Origin: Rhizobium etli CFN 42
GTDB lineage: Bacteria; Pseudomonadota; Alphaproteobacteria; Rhizobiales; Rhizobiaceae
Direction: 5' to 3'
DNA length: 64,000 bases
Assembly (NCBI RefSeq): GCF_000092045.1
Contig: NC_007761.1
Location: forward strand, 2,235,001-2,299,000
Shown in pieces: positions 45,187-56,346 of the stretch. Every line of letters begins with the position of its first letter. Positions within the stretch are counted from its first letter, which is position 1. A program made the position numbers and the translations under genes. The notes under the pieces were generated by a model, which worked only from the letters and a program-made list of their open reading frames with translations, was not told where the DNA came from and did no database searches.

Positions 45187-45684
45187 ATGAGCGGCGGTAA
45201 GCCCGGCCTCACCCATATCGATGCGTCAGGCGAGGCGCATATGGTCGACGTCTCCGACAAGCCCGAAACCGTTCGCGTCGCCACCGCCGAAGGCCATGTG
45301 AGAATGGCGCCTGAAACGCTCGCGCTCATCCGTCAGGGCAGTGCCAAGAAGGGCGATGTCATCGGCACGGCGCGCTTGGCCGGCATCATGGCGGCAAAAC
45401 GCACCGCCGATCTGATCCCGCTCTGCCATCCGCTGATGTTGACGAAGGTCACCGTCGAGATTGAGGAAGATGCCGCCCTGCCCGGCCTGCGCGTCACGGC
45501 AACCGCCAAGCTGACCGGCAAGACCGGTGTCGAGATGGAGGCGCTGACCGCCGTCTCGGTCGCCTGCCTGACGATCTATGACATGGCCAAGGCCGCCGAT
45601 AAGGCGATGGAGATCGGCGGCGTCAGGCTGCTCGAAAAATCCGGCGGCAAGTCAGGCGACTTCCGTCATCCGGAGGCAAGATGA
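45187..45684 (+). CDS. moaC: Cyclic pyranopterin monophosphate synthase
   Basis: 165 aa. MoaC motifs: [35 protein letters not shown] (catalytic Lys and His) and [20 protein letters not shown]. It converts the GTP-derived intermediate from MoaA into cPMP in molybdenum-cofactor synthesis. The last four bases overlap the moeA start (ATGA). Confidence 0.97.
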   Translation: MSGGKPGLTHIDASGEAHMVDVSDKPETVRVATAEGHVRMAPETLALIRQGSAKKGDVIGTARLAGIMAAKRTADLIPLCHPLMLTKVTVEIEEDAALPGLRVTATAKLTGKTGVEMEALTAVSVACLTIYDMAKAADKAMEIGGVRLLEKSGGKSGDFRHPEAR

Positions 45685-46904
45685 ACCTTCTGCCGGTCGC
45701 CGAGGCACAGAACCGCCTACTCTCTCGGGCAAAGCCGGTCACAGCATTCGAGAGCCTGCCGCTCGCCGAAGCAGAGGGCCGCGTCCTTGCCGTCGATCTC
45801 ACGGCGGGGCTGACACAGCCACCCTTCAATGCATCGGCGATGGATGGCTATGCGCTGCGCCGAGACGACGCGCCGGAGCCGGGTGCCGTGCTGAAGGTCA
45901 TCGGCACCTCGGCGGCTGGCCACGGCTTTGCGGGAAACGTCGGCCACGGAGAAGCCGTCCGCATCTTCACCGGCGCGCCCGTTCCGCCAGGCGCCGACAG
46001 CGTCCTGCTGCAGGAGGATGCTGAGAAGATCGAAGGCGGCATCCGAACGAATTTCCCCGTCCGCCAGGGCCAGCATGTGCGTCCCCGCGGCCAGGATTTC
46101 GTCGAGGGTGAAGCTGTGCTGTCGGCCGGCACCGTGCTCGATTTCTCGCGGCTGACGGTCGCAGCCGGCATGAACCGGCCCGATGTCGAGGTTCTCAAAC
46201 GCCCGCTGATCGCTATCCTCGCAACCGGCGACGAACTGCTGCCGCCCGGAAGTACGCCCGGCCCTTCGCAAATCATCGGGTCCAATACCTTCGGTGTCGC
46301 AGCCCTCGCCCGCAAGGCCGGCGCCGATGTGCTCGATCTCGGCATCGTCCCGGACGACCAGGCGAGGATCACCGCGGCGATCGAGATGGCGCGCGCTGCC
46401 GAGGCCGATGTCATCGTCACCCTCGGCGGCGCTTCGGTCGGCGACCATGACCTGGTCCAGGCGACGCTGATCGAGGCCGGCATGCAGCTCGATTTCTGGC
46501 GCATCGCCATGCGTCCCGGCAAGCCGCTGATGGTCGGCAGCTTCGGCGAGACGCATGTGCTCGGCCTGCCCGGCAATCCGGTCTCGAGCTTGGTCTGTTC
46601 GCTGCTGTTCCTGGAGCCGCTGATCCGCAAGCTCGCCTCCCTGCCCCCGGTGCGACGCGAGGCAATGGTGGAGGCAGCCGTCACGCTGCGCGCCAATGAT
46701 CACCGGCAGGACTATATCAGGGCGAAGCTTACGAAGTCTGCTTCCGGAAGCTGGTTGGCCGAACCGTTCGGCAAGCAGGATTCCTCAATGATGAAAGTGT
46801 TCGCGCAAGCCGACTGCCTCATCATCCGCCCGCCGCATGCGCCGGAGCTGTCGGCTGGAGCACCGTGCTCGGTCATGCTGCTGCGGCCGGATCTTCTGGT
46901 GTAG
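45681..46904 (+). CDS. moeA: Molybdopterin molybdenumtransferase
   Basis: 407 aa. The MoeA order is clear: domain with [30 protein letters not shown], then the MoCF-binding domain [35 protein letters not shown] and [10 protein letters not shown]. It inserts molybdate into adenylated molybdopterin. Translationally coupled to moaC. In the rhizobial genomes I remember, lexA follows moeA; here the next gene is a convergent methyltransferase. Confidence 0.97.
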   Translation: MNLLPVAEAQNRLLSRAKPVTAFESLPLAEAEGRVLAVDLTAGLTQPPFNASAMDGYALRRDDAPEPGAVLKVIGTSAAGHGFAGNVGHGEAVRIFTGAPVPPGADSVLLQEDAEKIEGGIRTNFPVRQGQHVRPRGQDFVEGEAVLSAGTVLDFSRLTVAAGMNRPDVEVLKRPLIAILATGDELLPPGSTPGPSQIIGSNTFGVAALARKAGADVLDLGIVPDDQARITAAIEMARAAEADVIVTLGGASVGDHDLVQATLIEAGMQLDFWRIAMRPGKPLMVGSFGETHVLGLPGNPVSSLVCSLLFLEPLIRKLASLPPVRREAMVEAAVTLRANDHRQDYIRAKLTKSASGSWLAEPFGKQDSSMMKVFAQADCLIIRPPHAPELSAGAPCSVMLLRPDLLV

Positions 46905-46922
46905 TTCAGACTTTCAGCTGCT

Positions 46923-47582
46923 TCAGGAAAGGGAAAAAACGCCCGCCTGCACCGCCCCGTCGCTGAACCCAGCCCCAAAATCCGAAACCGCATGCGTCGC
47001 AATTTGCTGAAGTGCGCCCTGCGGCAGGTAGGCGCGATGCGGATCGCCGATTAGCACCTCGATGCCGGCGGTCTGGCAACGCCGCAGGAAAGCCGTCACC
47101 CGCACGGCAAGTGTGGGGTCATAGAACAGGTCGCCGACAAGGAGGAGATCAGTCTCCTTCGGCGGTGGTGCCGCGATGATATCGGCGGCGACGGCAATGA
47201 TGTCCACGCTGTTGAGCGTCGCGTTAAGGCCGATTGCGGCGATGGCATTAGCATCGACATCAATCGCCGTCACGGCGGCAGCCCCGGCCTTGGCTGCCGC
47301 GATGGCGACGAGCCCGGAGCCGGCCCCGAGATCAAGGACGCGGCGGCCGGCGACCAGTTCCGGGCGATCGAGCAGATGGCGGGCAAGCACGGCGCCACCG
47401 GCCCAGGGATAGGCCCAGTAAGGTGGCGGAGCAGTTTCGCCACGGCCGGCGAGCCGCCAGAGCCCGCTCGCGGGTCCCGCTGTGTGAAGCAGAATCTCAG
47501 GAATGGAGGGAACCGTCGAGATCGGCAGATTGGCCTGGATGAAGGCGGCCGGATCGAGACGCGACGTGCCAGGGCTTTTCAT
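46923..47582 (-). CDS. Class I SAM-dependent methyltransferase (ETFB-lysine/NNMT-like)
   Basis: 219 aa. The SAM-binding motif VLDLGAGSGLVAIAAAKAG, the acidic turn AIDVDANAIAA, and the post-I block LLLVGDLFYDP are clear. The YWAYPWAGGAVLARHLLD block and overall pattern match the family annotated as nicotinamide N-methyltransferase-like, which includes bacterial ETF-beta lysine methyltransferases. It converges with moeA (18 bp) and follows the helicase gene by 57 bp on the same strand. Protein-lysine target inferred from the family. Confidence 0.8.
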   Translation of the reverse strand: MKSPGTSRLDPAAFIQANLPISTVPSIPEILLHTAGPASGLWRLAGRGETAPPPYWAYPWAGGAVLARHLLDRPELVAGRRVLDLGAGSGLVAIAAAKAGAAAVTAIDVDANAIAAIGLNATLNSVDIIAVAADIIAAPPPKETDLLLVGDLFYDPTLAVRVTAFLRRCQTAGIEVLIGDPHRAYLPQGALQQIATHAVSDFGAGFSDGAVQAGVFSLS

Positions 47583-47639
47583 CGCCGTCTGATCCCTCCG
47601 ATTATGAAATCCACCAATTCGGCGCCGCTACCTGCGCAA

Positions 47640-49595
47640 TCAGCCGGGCTTCTTCTTGGAGAACTTGTTCTTCGGTCCGGCGCCGCCTTTGCCCTCAAAT
47701 TTGCCGCCCTCGAACTTCGGCTTGTCATATCTGGGCTTGTCGGACTGCGGGCCATCGAAGCCAGGCTTGCCGGGTTTCTTGCTCCACGGCTTGCTGTCGC
47801 GTCGCTCCTGGCCGGCATTGTCAGTTGCAGCATATCCGCCGCCCGAACCCTTGCCGAACTTCTTTTTCGGCCGCTCGTCGCGGAAGGCTTCGCCCGGCCG
47901 TTCGTCACGCGACGACTTGCCGGCATAGGGCTTCGGCGCCGCCGCGCGGCTGAAATCCGGCGTGCCGGAAAGCCTGGTGACGCGGATGCCGCGTTCGAGC
48001 GTCTTGTTCGGCCCGAGAGCCTCCTGGAAGCCGTCGGCGCTTGCTACGGCGATCTCGACATAGGTTTCCTCGGGCTGCATCTTGATCGCGCCGATCTCGC
48101 GCTTCGTGACGTTGCCATTGCGGCAGAGCATCGGGATCAGCCAGCGCGGCTCGGCATTCTGCTTGCGCCCGACCGAGACGGAGAACCAGACGCTGGGGCC
48201 GAAATCCTCGCGCGGTCCCTTCTGCGCCGGCTCATAAGATTCGGCATTGTCGCGGCGCTTGCGGCTGCCCCCGTCCTGCACGGTGACCTCGATCAGGTCC
48301 TCCGGCGCCGAATGATTAGTGCGATAAAGACGCAGGAAAGCGGCTGCGAGCTTTTCGGCGCCGTGGCTGGAGAGAAGCTGCTGCACCAGCCCCTGCTCTT
48401 CCTCCTGCGGAGCGTCGTGAAAAATCGGATCGGCGAGCAGCCGCTCGTCATCGCGCTCGTTCACTTCCTCGGCCGAGGGCGGCCGCGCCCAGGCGGCCGA
48501 AATACCGGCATTCTCGAGCAGGCGCTCGGCCTTGCGTCGTGCATTCAGCGGCACGATCATGGCGCTGATGCCTTTGCGCCCGGCCCGGCCGGTGCGGCCG
48601 CTCCGATGCAGCAGCGTTTCCGGATTGGTCGGCAGGTCGGCATGGATGACGAGATCGAGGCCCGGCAGATCGATGCCGCGGGCGGCGACGTCGGTTGCGA
48701 TGCAGACGCGGGCGCGCCCGTCGCGCATCGCCTGCAGCGCATGACTGCGTTCGTTCTGCGTCAGCTCGCCGGAAAGCGCCACGACCGAAAAATTGCGGTT
48801 GTTGAAGCGCGCGGTCAGATGATTGACGGCGGCACGCGTCGAACAGAAGACGATGGCGTTGGTCGCTTCGTAATAACGCAGTACGTTGATGATCGCGTTC
48901 TCGCGGTCGCTCGGGGCCACCATCAGCGCGCGATATTCGATGTCGACATGCTGCTTTTCCTCGGCCGCAGTGCTGATGCGCACCGCATCGCGCTGATAGC
49001 TCTTGGCAAGCTTGGCGATCGCTGCCGGGACGGTTGCAGAAAACATCAGCGTCCGGCGCTCGTCCGGCGCTGAATCGAGAATGAATTCCAGGTCCTCGCG
49101 GAAGCCGAGATCGAGCATTTCGTCGGCCTCGTCGAGCACGGCGGCCTTCAGATCCGACATGTCGAGCGCCCGGCGGCGGATATGGTCGCAGAGCCGGCCA
49201 GGCGTGCCGACGACGATATGGGCGCCGCGTTCCAGCGCTCGGCGCTCGCTGCGGATGTCCATGCCGCCGACGCAGCTGGCGATCACCGCGCCGGTCATCT
49301 CGTAAAGCCATTCGAGTTCACGCTTTACCTGCAGGGCAAGCTCGCGCGTCGGGGCGATGACGAGGGCGAGCGGCGCTCCGGCGTTGCCGAAGCGCTCGTG
49401 GCCGTCGAGCAACGTCGGCGCCAACGCCAATCCGAAGGCGACAGTCTTGCCGGACCCGGTCTGGGCCGAGACCAGCGCGTCGGAAGCGGCCAGCGCCGGA
49501 TCGAGCATCGCCTGCTGCACCGGGGTGAGTTCGGCGTAACCGCGCTTCTGCAACGCCTTGGCGATCGCCGGAACGACGCCGTTAAATTCTGTCAT
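47640..49595 (-). CDS. DEAD-box RNA helicase (DeaD/CsdA type)
   Basis: 651 aa. Q-motif region (YAELTPVQQAML), motif I AQTGSGKT, Ia APTRELALQV, II DEAD, III SAT and VI HRSGRTGRAGRKG are all intact. After the helicase core comes a DbpA-type RNA-binding domain (VWFSVSVGRKQNAEPRWLIP) and a basic, Gly/Lys-rich tail ending GPKNKFSKKKPG. Likely roles are ribosome assembly and cold-shock mRNA unwinding. Single gene, ending 57 bp before the methyltransferase gene. Confidence 0.93.
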   Translation of the reverse strand: MTEFNGVVPAIAKALQKRGYAELTPVQQAMLDPALAASDALVSAQTGSGKTVAFGLALAPTLLDGHERFGNAGAPLALVIAPTRELALQVKRELEWLYEMTGAVIASCVGGMDIRSERRALERGAHIVVGTPGRLCDHIRRRALDMSDLKAAVLDEADEMLDLGFREDLEFILDSAPDERRTLMFSATVPAAIAKLAKSYQRDAVRISTAAEEKQHVDIEYRALMVAPSDRENAIINVLRYYEATNAIVFCSTRAAVNHLTARFNNRNFSVVALSGELTQNERSHALQAMRDGRARVCIATDVAARGIDLPGLDLVIHADLPTNPETLLHRSGRTGRAGRKGISAMIVPLNARRKAERLLENAGISAAWARPPSAEEVNERDDERLLADPIFHDAPQEEEQGLVQQLLSSHGAEKLAAAFLRLYRTNHSAPEDLIEVTVQDGGSRKRRDNAESYEPAQKGPREDFGPSVWFSVSVGRKQNAEPRWLIPMLCRNGNVTKREIGAIKMQPEETYVEIAVASADGFQEALGPNKTLERGIRVTRLSGTPDFSRAAAPKPYAGKSSRDERPGEAFRDERPKKKFGKGSGGGYAATDNAGQERRDSKPWSKKPGKPGFDGPQSDKPRYDKPKFEGGKFEGKGGAGPKNKFSKKKPG

Positions 49596-49693
49596 GAGTT
49601 CGATCTTTCGGAGCTGTCAGGCGCGAAATGCGCCATGGCCGGAGCCAGCCGGCGGGATATTTGCGTCGTTCCTAGCCGCTCCCGCTGCGATTG

Positions 49694-51550
49694 TCAAAGC
49701 GTGCGGCTGCGCCACAGCCAGGCGTCGATATGGCTTGCCCGGCCGCGCAGTTCCGTTTCCAGCGGCCCTTCTATCCGGCCTGATTTGAGGAGCACGCTGT
49801 CCGGACCTGCGGCGCCGACGATTTCGGCGCTGAGCGCCAGCTCGACGCCATGGCGGGCGGCGACCTCCATCAGGCGGCTCCCGACGTTAACCGTATCGCC
49901 CGCCGCCGTGATCTGCTGCCTGTCGCCGGTGCCGAGCCGCGAGGCGACGATCGGCCCGCAATGGGCGCCAACCTTGAAATCGATTTTCTTCCCGGCAAAG
50001 CCCCCCTGCGTTCGAAGCCAGGCGCGGGTGCGCTCGCAGAGCCTGACCGCGCAGGCGATAGCCCGGGCGGCATCGTCGTCGGCGGCTTCCGGCAGGCCGA
50101 ACAGGATCATCGCCCCGTCGCCCATGAAGCTGGTGATGGCGCCGCCATGGGCGCGCGCCTCCTCATCGATGATTTCGAAGAAACCGCTCAGCATTTCGCT
50201 CACCTTGACCGGGCCGAGGGCTTCGCTGAGGCCGGTGAAGCCCGAGAGATCGATGAAAACGACGGCGGCGTTCTGGCGCACCGGGGCGGCCAGGAAATTC
50301 GGATGGCGCGCCAGCCATTCGCCGAGGCCGGGCGCCTCGATGCGCTGCAGCAGCGCGCTCTGTTCGGCGAAATGGCGGGCGCGGCCGCGGTCGAGCCAGA
50401 GCTCGGCTGCACCGAAGATCAGGCCCGGTGGCAATGCTGCGGCGATCGGCAACGCGGCACTCAGCCAATAGCCATGCGCAAACGCCGCCAGATTGAGCAT
50501 TGCCCAGACGACGAGCGCCAGCACGATGATGGCATAGCCCACAGCACTGCGCCGCCAGGCGGTCAGCGAAACCAGCGTGATCGCCAGCCCGACGGCGATG
50601 GCGGCATCGATCAGTCTGATCCTGTGGTCGCGCACCATGCCGTCGCCGGTGACGAGATGGGTGATCGCGGTCGACATCACCTCGACGCCCGGCATGACGG
50701 GATCGAAGGGCGTCGGGAAGACGTCGCCGCCGCCGGTGACGGTCGAGCCGATGACGACGATGCGGCCGGTGACCGCGTCCGCTCCCAGCTTGCCGCCAAG
50801 CGCGTCGGCGGCGCTTGACGTGGTGATACTGCCGCGCCCGCCATAGAAGGTCACCGGCAGGCGCTGGCCGATATCCGTGGGAATGCGCAATGTCCCGAGC
50901 ATGATCGCATCGCGTTCGATGCTGGGGTCGACACCGAGCGCCACCGAGGCGGCACGCAGCGGAAAAGCCGGATCCAGCCGGTCTGCGGCGCGCGAGATCA
51001 GCGGAATGAAACGCGGCGTGCCGGTCTGGTCGGTGGCGACGTTGACGACACCGACCGCGGCCGCGCTGGCAAAGCGGGGAAGCGGCAAGAGAAGCTGATC
51101 TGCTTCAGGGATGGCGGCAAGCGGATCGTCCGCCAAGTCGGTGACCCGCTGCCGGCTCTGCGCAAAGGTGGCCGCCGCCGCAATAACGCTCGGTCCCTCT
51201 CCAAGGGCAGCGGTCAGCGCAGCATCGCCCTCCTCCGGTCCCGGATCGACGAGCAGGATGTCGAGCGCCAGGGCCTTTGGCTTCAAAGCGTTGATTGCAT
51301 TGACCAGGCGCGCCAGTGTCGCCCGGTCTAGGGGATAGCCGTGGGTCGCCGCCGTACGGTCGTCGATCGCGACGATCGAGACGACGGAAGGCGGTGCTTT
51401 CGCCCCGACGACGATGCTGCGAATGTCGGCGAGCGAGGCCTCCATCCGATCGAGGAGGCCTATCCCGCCATTGAGATTGAGATAGCCTAGCGCCGCGCCC
51501 CAAAGACCGGCGAGCAGCAGCGCGATCACCGTCAGCAGGCGATGACTCAT
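49694..51550 (-). CDS. CHASE2-domain class III nucleotide cyclase-like protein
   Basis: 618 aa: an N-terminal membrane helix, a large periplasmic CHASE2 domain (about 30-300), three membrane helices (about 312-385) and a cytosolic cyclase domain. The metal-binding Asp434 (FIDLSGFT) and Asp478 (FMGDGAM) are present, and N-x3-R in GDTVNVGSRL. Where many adenylate cyclases have Lys (DKFMGDG), this one has Ser474. The ATG overlaps the FecR-domain gene by four bases, suggesting the two proteins form one sensory system. Product (cAMP or cGMP) and activity uncertain. Confidence 0.87.
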   Translation of the reverse strand: MSHRLLTVIALLLAGLWGAALGYLNLNGGIGLLDRMEASLADIRSIVVGAKAPPSVVSIVAIDDRTAATHGYPLDRATLARLVNAINALKPKALALDILLVDPGPEEGDAALTAALGEGPSVIAAAATFAQSRQRVTDLADDPLAAIPEADQLLLPLPRFASAAAVGVVNVATDQTGTPRFIPLISRAADRLDPAFPLRAASVALGVDPSIERDAIMLGTLRIPTDIGQRLPVTFYGGRGSITTSSAADALGGKLGADAVTGRIVVIGSTVTGGGDVFPTPFDPVMPGVEVMSTAITHLVTGDGMVRDHRIRLIDAAIAVGLAITLVSLTAWRRSAVGYAIIVLALVVWAMLNLAAFAHGYWLSAALPIAAALPPGLIFGAAELWLDRGRARHFAEQSALLQRIEAPGLGEWLARHPNFLAAPVRQNAAVVFIDLSGFTGLSEALGPVKVSEMLSGFFEIIDEEARAHGGAITSFMGDGAMILFGLPEAADDDAARAIACAVRLCERTRAWLRTQGGFAGKKIDFKVGAHCGPIVASRLGTGDRQQITAAGDTVNVGSRLMEVAARHGVELALSAEIVGAAGPDSVLLKSGRIEGPLETELRGRASHIDAWLWRSRTL

Positions 51551-52074
51551 GGCATCTGTTGGCCGAGCCGGGCGAGAAGGGCGGCCACACGCGGTGCGGG
51601 CCAGCGGCGCACGACCAGCGGTTCGGTTCCGCTGCTAACATCGACGCCCTCGCCCGATGACAGCACCACCGGCTCGCCGGCAGGCCGGCGGACGGCCACG
51701 CTGCCTCTGACGACGAAGACCGAGGTCTTGCCGCCTGCGACGTCGACAGCCCATTGTGTGCCGCGCACGGCAGCGATCGCCTGCGGTGTCACCACCTGGA
51801 AACCACCGGCATGCTGACTGCCGTCGACATCGACGAGAATGGCCTTGCGCCGCACCGAGGCCGAATCGGGACTGCCGTCACGGTTGCGGTCGGAGAGTTG
51901 GAAAGACGCGCCGGCCTCCGCCGTCACCTTGACGCCACCAGGGCAACTGAGCGTCTGGCGGGCGCCGGCATCGCGCGAGATCGCGCAGCCCGCAGATTGC
52001 GCGAGCGCCGCGTCATGCGGAATGAGGCCGGCAACGAGCGCGGCGGCAAACAGCTTGAGAAACGTCATATTCAT
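51547..52074 (-). CDS. FecR-domain periplasmic protein
   Basis: 175 aa with a signal peptide (LKLFAAALVAGLIPHDAALA). The FecR domain includes ILVDVDGSQHAGGFQVVTPQ, AAVRGTQWAVDVAGGKTSVF and LSSGEGVDVSSG. In the FecIRA system FecR relays a periplasmic signal across the membrane; here the domain is exported without a transmembrane or anti-sigma part. Overlap with the CHASE2-cyclase gene (ATGA) suggests it supplies the signal to the CHASE2 domain. Start at 52074; a second Met lies two residues in. Confidence 0.85.
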   Translation of the reverse strand: MNMTFLKLFAAALVAGLIPHDAALAQSAGCAISRDAGARQTLSCPGGVKVTAEAGASFQLSDRNRDGSPDSASVRRKAILVDVDGSQHAGGFQVVTPQAIAAVRGTQWAVDVAGGKTSVFVVRGSVAVRRPAGEPVVLSSGEGVDVSSGTEPLVVRRWPAPRVAALLARLGQQMP

Positions 52075-52198
52075 GGAAAGCCCCCGTGACCGTGCGGAAC
52101 TGCTTCTGCGAAAGCACCCGCCAACCGTCTTCTTCCATGCGAGGCATGATAGCCGAATTCGGACATTTCCATAGGCGAAAAAAGCAGGCCGCGCATCC

Positions 52199-53344
52199 TC
52201 AAGTGCTGCTCTTCATATAGGGCACCGGTCCGGTATACCGTGCCCGTGGCCGGATCAATTCGCCGCTTTCGATCTGCTCCATCGCATGCGCAAGCCATCC
52301 GGTGCAGCGTGCAAGCGAAAAAATGACGATCGGCGCCTCTCTCGGCAGATCGAAGGCCGCCGCCATCGCGGCAAGTGCGAAATCGATATTGACCTTTTCC
52401 CCGACGACCTCCTCGCCCCTCTCCCTGACCTCGGCGAACTCAGGCGGCAGTGAAAATTGCGAAAGCAGCGCCAGCGCCCGGATATCGCCGTCCGGATAGA
52501 GCGGGTGACCGAAGGCGGATAAGCGATTGCCCTGTGCAAGGGTGCGGCGGATCGCCTGTGCCGGACCGAGGGTGCAAGCCGCCTCGATCAACGCATCGAC
52601 GCTCTGCCAGGCGGCGCCATGCAGCGGTCCCGTCAGCGTCGCCAGACCGGAAAGCACGGCGGCCGACAGCGCCGCACCCGATGACGCGGTGACCCGTGCC
52701 GCAAAGGCCGAGGCGTTGAGTTCATGATCGGCAAGCAGCACCAGCGCGCGACGCAGGCAATCGCCGGCCTCCGGCCGCTGCCAGCTTGCCGCGAGCCTGA
52801 GATGCAGCGGCATCTCCGAAGCGCCGGGCGCCAGCGCATCCGCGATCGTTGCAAGAATCCCATGCGCCTCGCGCCGCAGTACTGTCGGCGAGCGGCCAAG
52901 CGACGGCAGGTCCGATGCCACCCGCCCGGCAAGCGCCAGGAACGCGGCCTGAAGCGATGGAAGGCCATCCGCGGTCGCGGTCGAGAAGGCAGGCGTCTCC
53001 GCTCCATTCCAAAGCAATGCCGCCGTCTGCTCCAGCGTCGCCGTCTCTGCAAGATTGGCCACGTCCTGGCCGCGATAGAAAAGGTGTCCGCTCGAAACGG
53101 TGGAGATTGCCGAGGAGAGAACGGGATCGCCCCAGCGGATTGTCTCGGCCGCGACCGTTTCGGCCTTGCGGCGGCCGGCATGGCGATCGGCAAGCCGCCG
53201 CACGTCGGCAGCGTGATAGAGGCTGCGGCGCGGATCGGCGGGATCGCGCTTGGCGCGGATCCGCCCTCGGCTGACATTGGCGTAGAGTGTCTGCGATTTG
53301 GTCTTCAGCGCCTGCAGCGCCTCCTCGGCGGTCAGCCACGACAT
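52199..53344 (-). CDS. Citrate synthase-family protein with N-terminal helix-turn-helix
   Basis: 381 aa from the ATG at 53344. Residues 1-60 (LTAEEALQALKTKSQTLYANVSRGRIRAKR) look like a MerR/excisionase-type DNA-binding helix-turn-helix and RRSLYHAADVRRL completes it. The rest is a citrate synthase fold: GPLHGAAWQ (first His), SAFGHPLYPDGDIRA (second His), VNIDFALAAM (Asp) and ARCTGWLAHAMEQ. Catalytic residues are kept, so it may be both enzyme and regulator. It is divergent from a second citrate synthase gene, with nested palindromes in the 84-bp gap. Paralogous to the neighbour, not the housekeeping GltA. Confidence 0.85.
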   Translation of the reverse strand: MSWLTAEEALQALKTKSQTLYANVSRGRIRAKRDPADPRRSLYHAADVRRLADRHAGRRKAETVAAETIRWGDPVLSSAISTVSSGHLFYRGQDVANLAETATLEQTAALLWNGAETPAFSTATADGLPSLQAAFLALAGRVASDLPSLGRSPTVLRREAHGILATIADALAPGASEMPLHLRLAASWQRPEAGDCLRRALVLLADHELNASAFAARVTASSGAALSAAVLSGLATLTGPLHGAAWQSVDALIEAACTLGPAQAIRRTLAQGNRLSAFGHPLYPDGDIRALALLSQFSLPPEFAEVRERGEEVVGEKVNIDFALAAMAAAFDLPREAPIVIFSLARCTGWLAHAMEQIESGELIRPRARYTGPVPYMKSST

Positions 53345-53355
53345 CACAGCCTCAC

Positions 53356-53386
53356 ATTGATCAATTACGTCAAGATTGACGTCAAT
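53356..53386. promoter_or_regulatory. Nested palindromes in the divergent citrate synthase promoter
   Basis: Three perfect inverted repeats lie within 31 bp: ATTGATCAAT (53356-53365), ACGTCAA-GA-TTGACGT (53367-53382) and ATTGACGTCAAT (53375-53386). They overlap the expected -35/-10 region of both genes. A natural reading is an operator for the helix-turn-helix citrate synthase, allowing autoregulation. The palindromes are directly visible; the regulator assignment is inference. Confidence 0.6.
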
Positions 53387-53428
53387 GAAACTAGGTCGGA
53401 TCATCCGCACGGTAAAGGAGAAAACATC

Positions 53429-54516
53429 ATGCAAAACGGCTTGGAAGACGTCATTGCCGCCGAAACCCAGCTTTCGGATGTTGATGGCGAAGCGGGGCGA
53501 CTGATCATCCGCGGCGTATCGCTGGATCATTTGGTCGCGGGCGGAACCTACGAGCGCGTGGCAGCCCTGCTGCTCGACGGATTGATGGAACGGAGCTTCG
53601 ATGAAGCGCAGTTGCGCAATTGGCTGGCGGAAGCCCGAACAAGGACCTTTTTCCATGTCCAGGCCGCCGACGCCGCCTTGCTCGCCCTGCCGCCGGTCGA
53701 TGCGATGCGGGCGCTGATCGCCAGGCTGCCGGACGGTGAGGATTTCGGCATCGCCCTCGCCCTGCTGGCAGCGCCGGCAGTCTTCCTGCCGGCGATTCTC
53801 AGGCTACAGCGCGGTCAAAAGCCGATCGCGCCCGATGCCTCACTACCGCACGCGGCCGATATCCTGCGCATGCTGACCGGACGATTGCCGACCCAAGAGC
53901 AGACGGCGGCGCTCGACACCTATCTCGTGACGATATCAGACCATGGCCTCAACGCCTCGACCTTCGCTCGCGCGTCATCGCCTCGACGCAGGCCGGCCTC
54001 ACCTCTTCGGTTCTGGCGGCGTTGAGCGCGCTGAAGGGGCCGCTGCATGGCGGCGCGCCCGGTCCCGTCCTCGATATGCTGGATGCGGTGGGAACGCCTG
54101 ATAATGCCGGCACATGGCTTGCCGATGCACTCGATCGCGGCGAAAGGCTGATGGGCTTCGGCCACCGCATCTACCGCGTCCGCGACCCGCGCGTCGATGC
54201 GCTTAAAGGCGCGCTGAAGCCTTTGATCGCGTCAGGCCAGGTCGACAGCGCCCGCGGCGAACTCGCCGAGGCGGTTGAAGCCGCCGCATTGGCGATCCTG
54301 AAAGCGCGCAAGCCGAACCGGCCGCTCGACGTCAATGTCGAATTCTATACTGCGCTGCTGCTAGAAGCGCTCGGCTTTCCGCGCCAGGCCTTCACCGGCG
54401 TCTTTGCGATCGGCCGCACGGTCGGATGGCTGGCGCATGCCCGCGAACAGGCGCTCGACGGCCGGCTGATCCGCCCCCGTTCGGTCTACATCGGACCGTT
54501 GCCAGCCGCTGCCTGA
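53429..54516 (+). pseudogene. Citrate synthase-family gene with a one-base frameshift
   Basis: The ATG at 53429 (AAAGGAG upstream) opens a frame that matches citrate synthase up to SDHGLNASTFA, then runs out of register. From 53971 the adjacent frame continues exactly as expected (RVIASTQAGLTSS..., GPLHGGAPGP, MGFGHRIYRVRDPR, DVNVEFYTALLLE, GRTVGWLAHAREQ) to the stop at 54516. Loss of one G near 53969 (GCT-GCG-CGC read as GCT-CG-CGC) explains it. It would otherwise encode about 362 aa of the CitA/methylcitrate synthase type. Either a recent pseudogene or a sequencing error. Confidence 0.8.
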
Positions 54517-54535
54517 AAATGGAATGGCCGATTAG

Positions 54536-54563
54536 CCAGATCGCGCATAACCGCGCGATCTGG
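54536..54563. terminator. Bidirectional hairpin between the citrate synthase gene and pyrG
   Basis: CCAGATCGCGC (54536-54546) pairs perfectly with GCGCGATCTGG (54553-54563) over a 6-nt loop. It sits between convergent gene ends (54516 and 54575), so it may terminate either transcript. No T-run. Confidence 0.55.
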
Positions 54564-54574
54564 CGCCGCATGCG

Positions 54575-56329
<1,755 letters not shown>

Positions 56330-56346
56330 TTATGTCAAAGATCGGT

